Made by a program: the position numbers and the translations under genes
Notes under the pieces: generated by a model
Database searches by the model: none
Told to the model about the DNA's origin: nothing
The model's input: only the letters and a program-made list of their open reading frames with translations
In this document: positions 24,141 to 35,661 of the stretch, in pieces
How positions within the stretch are numbered: the first letter of the stretch is position 1
How the letters are laid out: every line of letters starts with the position of its first letter
Origin: Castellaniella sp047971665
GTDB lineage: Bacteria; Pseudomonadota; Gammaproteobacteria; Burkholderiales; Burkholderiaceae_B
DNA: 64,000 nucleotides
Assembly: GCF_047971665.1 (NCBI RefSeq)
Contig: NZ_JBKEAA010000018.1
Coordinates: forward strand, 62,001-126,000
Direction: 5' to 3'

Positions 24141-25682
24141 TCAGGCGAAGCGGGGGCGCTGCGCGCGGGCCTGGTTCTGGCGGGCCAGCCGCTTGAAGGT
24201 CGACTTGGCGCCGACTTTGGCGGGCCGGGCCGCCTGGGGCGTGTGGCCGTCGCGGTTCTGGCGCGGGCCGGCGCCATGGGCGGCGCGGTCGGCCTTGGGA
24301 TGAAAGCCGGGGCGGCCCTCACCGCGTTCCTTCCGGGGGCGGGCGGGCTTGTCCTGGTCCCAGGGCTTGCGGGCGCGCGGCGGCCGGGTGTCTTCGGATG
24401 CCCGGGCCTCCTGCTGCCAGGGCTTGCGCGCGCGCGGCGCGGCGTCCTTGGCGGCGCCGTCCTTGTGCCACGGCTTGCCGTGAGGCTTGCCGCCTTGGGG
24501 GCGGGCGTTACGAGGCTTGTCTTTGTAGGTGGGGCGGACGGACCGTTGCGGCTCCAGGCCGGGGATGGTTTCCAGGGGGATGGCCTGGCCGATGAAATGC
24601 TCGATGCGGCGGACCTTGTGGCGCTCGGCATGCACGGCCAGGGTGATGGCCTGGCCGCTGCGTCCGGCACGCCCGGTGCGGCCGATGCGGTGCACATAGT
24701 CCTCGGCCTGCAGGGGCAGGTCGTAGTTCACAGCGTGGCTGATGGTCTGCACGTCGATGCCGCGCGCGGCCACGTCGGTTGCCACCAGGATACGCACCCG
24801 GCCTTTCTGCATCAGGCCCAGTGTTCGGGTACGCTGGCGCTGGTTCATGTCGCCGTGCAGCGCGGCGGCAGCGAAACCCTCGTCGGCCAGGAGGTCGGCC
24901 AGGTCGTCGGCGCCGCGTTTGGTCGCGGTGAACACGATCGCCTGATCCAGGCTGGCGTCGCGCAGCAGATGATCCAGCAGACGCAGTTTATGGGCTTTGT
25001 CGTCCGCATACAGCAGGTGCTGGGTGATGTGCGTGTGCTTCTGGCGGTGCGTGGTGATCTCGATGCGTTTCGGATCGCGCATCAGGTTGGTCGCCAGATG
25101 CGCCACCGTGCCATCCAGCGTGGCCGAGAAAAGCAGCGTCTGGCGTTCGGCCGGCGTGCTGCGCACGATGGCTTCGATGTCCTCGATGAAGCCCATGTCC
25201 AGCATGCGATCGGCTTCATCCAGCACCAGGGTCTGCACGGTGGACAGGTTCACGCGGCGCGCCTGCAGGTGATCGATCAGGCGGCCTGGGGTGGCGACCA
25301 GCACGTCCACGCGGCGCGACAGGGATTTGATCTGGGCGCCGTAAGGCATGCCGCCGACCACCGTGGCGATCCGCAGGCCGTCGATCTGTTTGCCGTACGC
25401 GCGGGCGGCGTCGGCCACCTGCATGGCGAGTTCGCGCGTGGGGGTCAGCACCAGAACCTGCACGCCGCGCCCACCGGCGCCGGCGCGATGGCTCAGACGC
25501 TGCAGGGCGGGCAGCATGAAGGCGGCGGTCTTGCCGCTGCCGGTCTGCGAAGACACCATCAGGTCATGACCCGACAGGGCCTGGGGGATGGCGGAGGACT
25601 GGACGGAGGTCGGGGTGTCGATGCCGAGGTCGCGCAGAGCGGCCACGAGCCGGGGGTCGAGCCCCAGGGTGTCGAAGGACAT
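24141..25682 (-). CDS. DEAD-box RNA helicase, RhlE-like
   Basis: 513 residues. All motifs are present: Q motif near TPTSVQSSAIPQAL, I SSQTGSGKT, Ia PTRELAMQV, Ib ATPGRL, II DEAD (VLDEADRML), III SAT, IV-VI through VATDVAARGID and HRIGRTGRAGRSGQA. After about residue 385 a long Arg/Lys/Pro-rich tail with repeated ARKPW units (GKPWHKDGA, ARKPWQQEA, ARKPWDQDK) should bind RNA without defined structure. It probably works in ribosome assembly or RNA decay. The 350-base AT-richer region upstream may hold its promoter. Confidence 0.93.
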   Translation of the reverse strand: MSFDTLGLDPRLVAALRDLGIDTPTSVQSSAIPQALSGHDLMVSSQTGSGKTAAFMLPALQRLSHRAGAGGRGVQVLVLTPTRELAMQVADAARAYGKQIDGLRIATVVGGMPYGAQIKSLSRRVDVLVATPGRLIDHLQARRVNLSTVQTLVLDEADRMLDMGFIEDIEAIVRSTPAERQTLLFSATLDGTVAHLATNLMRDPKRIEITTHRQKHTHITQHLLYADDKAHKLRLLDHLLRDASLDQAIVFTATKRGADDLADLLADEGFAAAALHGDMNQRQRTRTLGLMQKGRVRILVATDVAARGIDVQTISHAVNYDLPLQAEDYVHRIGRTGRAGRSGQAITLAVHAERHKVRRIEHFIGQAIPLETIPGLEPQRSVRPTYKDKPRNARPQGGKPHGKPWHKDGAAKDAAPRARKPWQQEARASEDTRPPRARKPWDQDKPARPRKERGEGRPGFHPKADRAAHGAGPRQNRDGHTPQAARPAKVGAKSTFKRLARQNQARAQRPRFA

Positions 25683-26035
25683 GGGTTTCCTTGCGCCCGC
25701 GATGCGGGCGGTGTGCCGCAGGGATCGGATGAATGTCCCTGCCGGGTTGCTGTCGCGGATGTCTGCCGGACAGAATCAGTCGCATGCGCCGACCGGATCA
25801 ACCCAAAAGGCACGCCAAGCGTGAAACCGAGGTCAGAAGGTCAGAAAACAGGCAATCCGGTATTTTCGCATAGGGATTTCCCTAGGTCAATAGATGTGTG
25901 GACACGCTGTTTCATTGGCGGCGCTTGTCTCGATTCGGGACCGGATTGGTACGCAATTGAATGTTATTTGTTGCATTCTGTCAGGTTGAATTTTACAATT
26001 TTTGTTATTTATATATAAAAAATTCACTCGGCAAC
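25683..26035. promoter_or_regulatory. Divergent intergenic region between the helicase and MHYT kinase genes
   Basis: 353 bases with no frame I would call a gene. The half near the kinase is strikingly AT-rich (around 25960-26030, with TATATATAAAAAATT) in contrast to the rest of the window, as expected for a promoter. TAGGGATTTCCCTA at 25871-25884 is a 6-2-6 inverted repeat and a plausible regulator site. The helicase side may hold a long 5' leader, common for rhlE genes. Confidence 0.5.
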
Positions 26036-28996
<2,961 letters not shown>

Positions 28997-29029
28997 GGAC
29001 TGTTCACATGTTCGACAGGGACTGGGCGC

Positions 29030-30055
29030 ATGAATGACGGAAAAGAAGAGCGACGGACCTTGCTGCTGGTGGATGATGAGCCGGTCAATTTGCAGGTGTT
29101 GCGGCACGGCCTGCAGGCGCAATACCGCCTGTTGTTTGCCAAGGATGGCCCGACGGCGCTGGCGGTGGCGCAAAGAGAGCGGCCGGATCTGATTCTGCTC
29201 GACGTCATGCTGCCGGGCATGTCGGGTCATGAGGTCTGCGAGACACTCAAGCGCGGCAGCGACACCCACGCGATTCCGGTGATCTACGTGACGGCATTGG
29301 GACAGGCGGAGGATGAACTCAGAGGTCTGGAGCTGGGGGCGGTGGATTACATCGCCAAGCCGTTTGATCTGTCGGTGGTGCGGGCCCGCATTCGCACACA
29401 CTTGTCCCTGGTGCGCGCCGAGGAGCTGCTGGAAACCAGTCTGCGGCTTGTCCGCGCACTGGGCGCGGCCGCTGAATACCGCGACAACGGCACCGGCCGG
29501 CATGTCGTGCGCATGAGTCATTACTCCTGGCGGCTGGCGTGCGAGGCAGGGTATAGCGAGGATGCGGCCCGTGAACTGCAGAACGCGGCCGTCATGCACG
29601 ATGTGGGCAAGATCGGCATTCCCGACGCGGTGCTGCTCAAGCCCGGCAGACTGGATGCGATGGAGCAGACCATCATGCGCCGGCATGCCGAGATCGGTGC
29701 CCGGATCATCGGCGAGCATTCGTCCAGCCTGCTGTCTCTGGCTGCCGAGATCGCTTTGCGCCATCATGAGAAATGGGATGGAAGCGGTTATCCCGATGGC
29801 CTGGCGGGCGAAGCGATTCCGCGTGCCGCGCGCGTCATCGCGGTGGTCGATGTATTCGATGCCCTGACCAGTTCGCGGCCCTACAAACCCGCCTGGTCGG
29901 TCGAGGAGGCCGTGGCGCACATCCGTCAGGAAAGCGGCCGCCATTTCGATCCGGCGTTGGTCGATGCTTTCCTGCGCTGCCTGCCGGACATCCTGGAATT
30001 TCGCGCCCGCTGGTCGGATGAGCCTGAGGCATCGGCATCGGACGCGATGCCCTGA
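29030..30055 (+). CDS. Response regulator with HD-GYP cyclic di-GMP phosphodiesterase domain
   Basis: 341 residues. The receiver (DDEPVNLQVL, phosphoacceptor in LILLDVMLPG, Lys in IAKPFD) is joined to an HD-GYP domain with HDVGKIGIPD (the HD pair), HHEKWDGSGYPDGL (the HHE and GYP signature) and VFDALTSSRPYKPAW. HD-GYP enzymes of this RpfG-like form break down cyclic di-GMP. It follows the MHYT hybrid kinase closely and is very probably its target, turning the sensed signal into lower cyclic di-GMP. Confidence 0.93.
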   Translation: MNDGKEERRTLLLVDDEPVNLQVLRHGLQAQYRLLFAKDGPTALAVAQRERPDLILLDVMLPGMSGHEVCETLKRGSDTHAIPVIYVTALGQAEDELRGLELGAVDYIAKPFDLSVVRARIRTHLSLVRAEELLETSLRLVRALGAAAEYRDNGTGRHVVRMSHYSWRLACEAGYSEDAARELQNAAVMHDVGKIGIPDAVLLKPGRLDAMEQTIMRRHAEIGARIIGEHSSSLLSLAAEIALRHHEKWDGSGYPDGLAGEAIPRAARVIAVVDVFDALTSSRPYKPAWSVEEAVAHIRQESGRHFDPALVDAFLRCLPDILEFRARWSDEPEASASDAMP

Positions 30056-30229
30056 CTGTCCGGATCGCACGGGGCTCATGGATCGGTCGGTGGCGTGTGT
30101 GACGAAAAAGCTGCGTTCATGAGGCGGCGCATGAACATACAATCAGCGGGTGCCTGATGTTTCTGTTCAGGTGTTTGTCATGTCCGCTTCATCTCGGGTC
30201 GGATCAGTGTTCTGCGCGGAGAGTTTGCA

Positions 30230-31831
30230 ATGCGATTCATGGTCAGAGGGTGGTTTTGTCTTTGCCTGCTCCTGTTGTCGTCTATGCTGGTCCTGGCGGA
30301 TGCGGCCGAGGCTCCTGACGCAGCCTCCGCAGCGACCCTGAAGGTCGCCAATCGGACGATCATCGTCCTTCGCAATACCTTTTTGGGAGAAACCCCGGAT
30401 GCCCGGGTCCGGCGCGCCGCCGTCGTGATCAACGAGGTGCTCGACAGCACGGAAGACGCCGTGGTCGCCATCGAACCCATACAGACCAGTTATCTCGTGC
30501 TGGTGGGCGGCAAGCGGGCCTTCATCGTATCGCCCAAGGATATCGGTCCCGACGATGACAGCGCCAGGACAGCGGCCGAACATGCGGCGGCCAACCTGCG
30601 CGTCGTCGTGATGGAGAATCATCAGGCCAGGAACCCCCGTTTTCTGCTGATCGCCGCCGGGTATGCCCTGGCGGCCACGGTGATCTATGCCTTGCTGCTG
30701 CGCGGGATCGCGATGTTGCGGCGCAAGCTGATCAGTCTCCTGCCCGGGCTGGTCCGCAATCACTCCGTCCGCATCCGGGTCAAGGGCGCCGCAATCTTCG
30801 AGATCAGCACCGTTTTTCCGATCCTGAAGCGACTGCTGTGGTGGTTCTACTGGCTGCTGGCGCTGCTGTTTACCTACGAATGGCTCAGTTTCGTCCTGCA
30901 GCAGTTTCCCTATACCCGGCCGTGGGGCGAAAGCCTGAATGGCTATCTGGTCCACATTGCGACGTATCTGTTCAACGGCATCATCGACTCCATCCCGGGG
31001 CTGGCGATTGCCCTGAGCATTTTCCTGCTGGCCCAGGGGATCAGTTCGTTCTCGCAGAATCTGATGGCGCGTCTGGCCGCCTCCGGACACATCGGCTGGC
31101 TCAACAGCGATACGCTTTCCCAGACCAACCGCTTGCTGGCGCTTGCGGTCTGGCTGTTCGCGCTCGCCATGGCGTATCCCTACCTGCCGGGCGCGGACAC
31201 CGAGGCGTTCAAGGGGCTGTCCGTGCTCATTGGCCTGATGGTCTCGCTGGGAGCGTCGAGCATGGTCGGGCAGGCGGCCGCCGGGTTGATTCTGACGTAT
31301 ACCCGGACGCTGCGCGTCGGCGAGTACGTCAAGATCGGCGCGGAAGAAGGCACCGTGACCGAGATGGGCATGTTCACGACGAGCGTGCGGACCGGGCTGG
31401 GCGAGGTGCTGACGATTCCGAACACCATGGTCACGGGGTCGGTGACGCGGAATTACTCGCGGGTGGTGGCGGGGACTGGCTGTATCGTGGATACAGTGGT
31501 CACCATTGGCTACGATACGCCGTGGCGGCAGGTCGAGGCGATGCTCATCGAGGCGGCCGGCCGAACCGCAGGCATCACGCAGGATCCGCGCCCCCGGGTG
31601 TTCCAGACGGCGCTGTCCGATTTCTATCCCGAGTACCGGCTGGTGGCGTATGCCCTGTCGGAGCAGCCCACCTCCCGCGCCGAACTGCTGACGGCCCTGC
31701 ATGCCAATATCCAGGACGTGTTCAACGAGTACGGCGTCCAGATCATGTCGCCGCATTATGTCTTCGATCCCAAGGACGAAAAAAAGGTGGCGCTCCAGGA
31801 CTGGTACCGGCCGCCCGCCCGTCGGGACTGA
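30230..31831 (+). CDS. MscS-family mechanosensitive ion channel
   Basis: 533 residues. A signal peptide (MRFMVRGWFCLCLLLLSSML, cleaved near LADAAEA) precedes a periplasmic domain of about 120 residues, then five or so membrane helices. The pore helix region GLMVSLGASSMVGQAAAGLILTYTRTLRVGEYVKIG matches MscS TM3 and its junction to the cytoplasmic beta domain (GTVTEMGMFTTSVRTGLGEVLTIPNT). The extra periplasmic domain and helices place it among the larger YbdG/YnaI-type relatives. It probably protects against osmotic downshift. It converges on the Lrp-type gene with a three-base gap. Confidence 0.9.
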   Translation: MRFMVRGWFCLCLLLLSSMLVLADAAEAPDAASAATLKVANRTIIVLRNTFLGETPDARVRRAAVVINEVLDSTEDAVVAIEPIQTSYLVLVGGKRAFIVSPKDIGPDDDSARTAAEHAAANLRVVVMENHQARNPRFLLIAAGYALAATVIYALLLRGIAMLRRKLISLLPGLVRNHSVRIRVKGAAIFEISTVFPILKRLLWWFYWLLALLFTYEWLSFVLQQFPYTRPWGESLNGYLVHIATYLFNGIIDSIPGLAIALSIFLLAQGISSFSQNLMARLAASGHIGWLNSDTLSQTNRLLALAVWLFALAMAYPYLPGADTEAFKGLSVLIGLMVSLGASSMVGQAAAGLILTYTRTLRVGEYVKIGAEEGTVTEMGMFTTSVRTGLGEVLTIPNTMVTGSVTRNYSRVVAGTGCIVDTVVTIGYDTPWRQVEAMLIEAAGRTAGITQDPRPRVFQTALSDFYPEYRLVAYALSEQPTSRAELLTALHANIQDVFNEYGVQIMSPHYVFDPKDEKKVALQDWYRPPARRD

Positions 31832-31834
31832 GTC

Positions 31835-32320
31835 TCAGCCCCGGAGGGGAATCGACGTCTCGAATTTGCCTCGCCCGGTGACGAAGAAACTGCGGACATT
31901 GCGAATGCGGGTGTCGCCCGTCAGTCGTCGCAATGCCAGGGCCTGGTAGGCCGCCATGTCGGCCACCTGGGCCACCAGCACGAAATCCGGGCCGCTGCTG
32001 ACGCGGTAGCACTGCTGGATCGCGGCGTCGCGGATCAGATCGGCTTCGATGGCATCCACCTGCGCGGCCGACTGGCCATCCAGGGTGACTTCGATGATGA
32101 CCGTCAGGGCGAGCCCCAGCCGGGCGGGATCCAGCAGCGCGACCTGACGCTGGATCAGGCCGGTCTGCTTCAGTTTGCGGACACGGCGCAGGCAGGTGGG
32201 CGGTGAGGCATGCACCCGGGCGGCCAGCTCCAGGTTGCTCAGGGCGCAGTCCTGCTGCAATTGATCCAGGATGCGCCGATCCAGGTCGTCCAGTGCGGTT
32301 CGCGGCGGGGTGTCGGGCAT
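31835..32320 (-). CDS. Lrp/AsnC-family transcriptional regulator
   Basis: 161 residues. An N-terminal HTH (LDDLDRRILDQLQQDCALSNLELAARVHASPPTCLRRVRKLKQTGLI) is followed by the RAM ligand-binding domain (ALTVIIEVTL through YRVSSGPDFVLVAQVADMAAYQAL). Such regulators respond to amino acids. The ATG at 32320 (MPDTPPRT) is chosen; an in-frame TTG four codons upstream is possible. Two 15-base TGAAAT-type inverted repeats lie just upstream in the region shared with glmS, as expected for autoregulation. The ligand is unknown. Confidence 0.92.
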   Translation of the reverse strand: MPDTPPRTALDDLDRRILDQLQQDCALSNLELAARVHASPPTCLRRVRKLKQTGLIQRQVALLDPARLGLALTVIIEVTLDGQSAAQVDAIEADLIRDAAIQQCYRVSSGPDFVLVAQVADMAAYQALALRRLTGDTRIRNVRSFFVTGRGKFETSIPLRG

Positions 32321-32338
32321 GGGATCTGTCAAAGGAGA

Positions 32339-32382
32339 TGAAATTTAATTTCACTCTATTTTATCAATGAAATATAAATTCA
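32339..32382. promoter_or_regulatory. Paired Lrp-like operators between the Lrp-type gene and glmS
   Basis: TGAAATTTAATTTCA (32339-32353, perfect 6-3-6 inverted repeat) and TGAAATATAAATTCA (32368-32382) are near-identical 15-mers 29 bases apart, close to three helical turns, so they face the same side of DNA. AT-rich palindromes of this size next to the gene are typical Lrp-family sites. Confidence 0.65.
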
Positions 32383-32492
32383 TTATATGGATAAAAAAGA
32401 AATCAAATTTCTTTCTTGCCAGCACACAATAACGACCTGAGCGAGGGGCGCGGGTCCCATCGCATGCGTCGTTCAAACTCGGGAGTTCTCTC

Positions 32493-34325
32493 ATGTGCGG
32501 TATCGTTGGCGCGGTGGCGCGTCGCAACATTGTCCCCGTTCTCCTCGAAGGTCTGCGCCGTCTGGAATACCGGGGCTATGATTCCTGCGGCGTGGCCGTG
32601 CATACAGGCACCGGCCTGCAACGGGTGCGCAGCACGCAGCGGGTGGCTGAACTGGCGGCGCAAGTGGCGCAGGATGGCGTCCAGGGCCTGACCGGCATCG
32701 CCCACACTCGATGGGCCACGCACGGTGCGCCGCTGACGCACAACGCGCACCCGCATTTCTCCGGTCTGGATCAGGTCGCGCCGCGCATCGCGCTGGTGCA
32801 CAACGGCATCATCGAGAACCACGACGCCCTGCGCGCCGAGCTGCAGGCGGCCGGCTATGTCTTCCAGAGCCAGACGGATACCGAGGTCGTCGCCCACCTG
32901 GTCGATCACCTCTACGATGGCGACCTGTATGCCGCCGTCCAGCAGGCCGTGCGCCGTCTGGAAGGCGCCTATGCCATTGCCGTGTTCTGCGCCGAGGAGC
33001 CGCACCGCGTGGTCGGCGCGCGCCAGGGTTCGCCGCTGGTCGTCGGCTGTGGCGCCGACGGCAACTATCTCGCCTCCGACGCGCTGGCGCTGGCCGGCAC
33101 CACCGATCAGATCATGTATCTGGAAGACGGTGACGTGGTGGACCTGCAACTGGCCCGCGTCTGGGTGACGGACGTCCAGGGCAAGGCCGTGGAGCGGGCC
33201 GTGCATACGGTTCAGGTCCATACCGGCGAGGCCGAGCTGGGCCCCTACCGGCATTTCATGCAAAAGGAAATATTCGAGCAGCCGCGCGCGGTGGGCGATA
33301 CCCTGCAGGACATCGACGCCATCATGCCGGAGCTGTTCGGTGACGGCGCGCACGCCATGTTCCAGGCCATCGACCGTGTGCTGGTGCTGGCCTGCGGCAC
33401 CAGCTACTACGCCGGCCTGACGGCGCGCTACTGGATCGAATCCCTGGCCGGCATTCCCGTCAATGTGGAGATCGCCAGCGAATACCGTTATCGCACCAGC
33501 GTGCCTGATCCTCGGACCCTGGTGGTGACCATTTCCCAGTCCGGCGAGACCGCCGATACCCTGGCGGCGTTGAAGCACGCGCGCAGCCTGGGCATGGACC
33601 AGACCCTGACCATCTGCAATGTGGCGATCAGCGCCATGGTGCGCGAATGCAAGCTGGCCTTCATCACCCGCGCCGGGGTGGAAATCGGGGTGGCCTCAAC
33701 CAAGGCGTTCACCACCCAGCTGACGGCCCTGTATCTGCTGACGCTGACGCTGGCCCAGGCGCGCGGCCGCCTGGACGCCGTCGCCGAGGAACAGGCCGTG
33801 AAATCATTGCGCCACCTGCCGGCCGCCGTATCTGCCGTGCTGGCGCTGGAGCCGCAGATCATTGCCTGGGCCGAACGCTTCGCCAGCAAGGAAAACGCCC
33901 TGTTCCTGGGGCGCGGCATGCATTATCCGATCGCCCTGGAGGGCGCGCTGAAGCTCAAGGAAATCAGCTACATCCACGCCGAGGCCTACCCCGCCGGGGA
34001 ACTCAAGCACGGTCCGCTGGCCCTGGTGACCGATGCCATGCCCGTGATCACCATCGCGCCGCACGACGAATTGCTCGAAAAGCTCAAGTCCAACATGCAG
34101 GAGGTCCGCGCCCGTGGCGGCGAACTCTATGTGTTTGCCGATGCGGATTCGCAGATCACCAGCGCCGAAGGCATGCACGTCATCCGCATGCCCGAACACT
34201 ACGGCAAGCTGTCGCCGATCCTGCACACGGTGCCGCTGCAGCTGCTGGCCTATCACACGGCCTGCGCCCGGGGCACGGACGTGGACAAGCCGCGCAATCT
34301 GGCCAAGAGCGTGACGGTCGAGTGA
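32493..34325 (+). CDS. glmS: Glutamine-fructose-6-phosphate aminotransferase (isomerising)
   Basis: 610 residues, full length. Cys2 after the removed Met is the glutaminase nucleophile (MCGIVGAVARRN), with RRLEYRGYDSCGVAV and TRWATHGAP in the same domain. The two SIS domains follow (LACGTSYYAGLTARYWIE, VVTISQSGETADTLAALKHA, GRGMHYPIALEGALKLKEISYIHAEAYPAGELKHGP), ending with NLAKSVTVE. It makes glucosamine-6-phosphate, the entry to cell-wall amino sugars. GGGAG sits a few bases before the ATG. The promoter region is shared with the divergent Lrp-type gene; no glmS ribozyme is seen or expected here. Confidence 0.98.
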   Translation: MCGIVGAVARRNIVPVLLEGLRRLEYRGYDSCGVAVHTGTGLQRVRSTQRVAELAAQVAQDGVQGLTGIAHTRWATHGAPLTHNAHPHFSGLDQVAPRIALVHNGIIENHDALRAELQAAGYVFQSQTDTEVVAHLVDHLYDGDLYAAVQQAVRRLEGAYAIAVFCAEEPHRVVGARQGSPLVVGCGADGNYLASDALALAGTTDQIMYLEDGDVVDLQLARVWVTDVQGKAVERAVHTVQVHTGEAELGPYRHFMQKEIFEQPRAVGDTLQDIDAIMPELFGDGAHAMFQAIDRVLVLACGTSYYAGLTARYWIESLAGIPVNVEIASEYRYRTSVPDPRTLVVTISQSGETADTLAALKHARSLGMDQTLTICNVAISAMVRECKLAFITRAGVEIGVASTKAFTTQLTALYLLTLTLAQARGRLDAVAEEQAVKSLRHLPAAVSAVLALEPQIIAWAERFASKENALFLGRGMHYPIALEGALKLKEISYIHAEAYPAGELKHGPLALVTDAMPVITIAPHDELLEKLKSNMQEVRARGGELYVFADADSQITSAEGMHVIRMPEHYGKLSPILHTVPLQLLAYHTACARGTDVDKPRNLAKSVTVE

Positions 34326-34378
34326 GGGGTGCAGGCCGCCTGGATGCAATCGCGGCGAGCGTGCCGCCGAGGCCCCGG

Positions 34379-35593
34379 CTACCGGGCGAATGCCGCGCGG
34401 AACCGCCACAACAGCGCCAGGCAGATCCCGGCGGGCACCAGCAGGGTGGCATAGGCAAAGCCGTAACTGCCGGTCATGGCGGCCACGGCGCCGAAGATCG
34501 GCGGCCCGACGACCACCCCCAGGAAAGTCATGGACAGTGTACCGGCGGTCGCCATGCTGGCCTGATTGCCGGGTGCCTGCCGGGCGACTTCGGCCAGATA
34601 CACGCCGTTCCAGCCGATGGCGCTGCCGCCGAACAGGCAGAGCACCACCAGAACCGCGAGATTCGAATCGATCATCCTCAGCAGGGGCGTGACCAGCGCG
34701 CAGAGCGCGATCAGCAGCGACAGCCCCATCAGGGTGTGGACCGCGCCCAGATAATGATCGGACACATAGCCCCAGAGCAGGCGCCCGCCGACCCCCGCTG
34801 CCTGGGACACGGCCAGCACGAATCCGGCGGCGACCAGTTCCATGCTCAGGTCCTGGTGCAGGAACGTCACCAGGTACGAGGTCAGTGAGAGCTGCGTGAT
34901 CGAGAACAGAAAGGACACTCCGGCCAGCACGGCCAGGCTGCGCTGGCTGAAGACCAGCCTCAGCGGCCCGGTCAGCCCCGCGCCGGCCGACAGCCTGCGC
35001 GCGGAGTCGCGGTCGACGTCCAGGGGCGCGCGCAAAGGCTGGATCGCCAGCGCGCAGCAGAGATTGGCGGTCGCCACGGCCAGGAACGCCGCCTGCCAGC
35101 CAGTCCACTGGGCCAGACCGGGCACGATCAGACCGGCCAGCACTCCGCCCAGCGGCACCCCCGTCTGCTTGACCGAAAAGACGAAGGACATGCGGTGGGC
35201 GGGCGTGGTGCGTGCCAGCAGATGCGAGCTGGCGGGCGTGATGGGCCCATAGCCCAGGCCGACCAGCAACGCGCCGGCGGCCATCGCAGGGATGGCTTCG
35301 ATGGCGCACAGCGCCAGTCCCAGCGCGCACACGCACAGGCCGGCCTGACTGGTGCGAACGGCGCCGAAACGCCGCGTCGCTGAACCCGACAGCAGGCTGG
35401 AGACCATGGCGCCGACGTAGGCGATGGCGACATAGGTGCCGACATAGGCTGCCGGGATGCCCAGCAGGTCGGAGATGAGCGGCGCGATCGCCGGCAGCGT
35501 CAGCAGCGACATCGACACCAGCGACTGGATGGTCAGCGTGGCCGCGAGCGTGATCGCGGAGGATTCGATCGGTGAATCGGGGACAGAGGACAT
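34379..35593 (-). CDS. MFS transporter
   Basis: 404 residues with twelve likely membrane helices in two halves. The loop after helix 2 reads LLSGSATRRFGAVRTSQ, a version of the MFS GxxxDRxGRR motif, and the second half has LLWGYVSDHYLGAV in the equivalent place. Its substrate cannot be read from sequence. It lies on the same strand as, and about 70 bases downstream of, the MmgE/PrpD gene, so it could import the organic acid handled by that cluster. Convergent with glmS. Confidence 0.85.
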   Translation of the reverse strand: MSSVPDSPIESSAITLAATLTIQSLVSMSLLTLPAIAPLISDLLGIPAAYVGTYVAIAYVGAMVSSLLSGSATRRFGAVRTSQAGLCVCALGLALCAIEAIPAMAAGALLVGLGYGPITPASSHLLARTTPAHRMSFVFSVKQTGVPLGGVLAGLIVPGLAQWTGWQAAFLAVATANLCCALAIQPLRAPLDVDRDSARRLSAGAGLTGPLRLVFSQRSLAVLAGVSFLFSITQLSLTSYLVTFLHQDLSMELVAAGFVLAVSQAAGVGGRLLWGYVSDHYLGAVHTLMGLSLLIALCALVTPLLRMIDSNLAVLVVLCLFGGSAIGWNGVYLAEVARQAPGNQASMATAGTLSMTFLGVVVGPPIFGAVAAMTGSYGFAYATLLVPAGICLALLWRFRAAFAR

Positions 35594-35661
35594 CGTCAGG
35601 ATTGGGGCGCGGGGACCTATAGCTTACTGCCCGGGCGATGCCCCGTGACGCGCGCGCATGC

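Noticed and set aside
25871..25884. TAGGGATTTCCCTA inverted repeat as a BvgA-like or other named operator
   Set aside because: A single short palindrome with no matching regulator nearby; kept only as an unnamed possible site.
32413..32492. glmS ribozyme upstream of glmS
   Set aside because: The leader is short and AT-rich with no resemblance to the ribozyme core, which is found mainly in Firmicutes.
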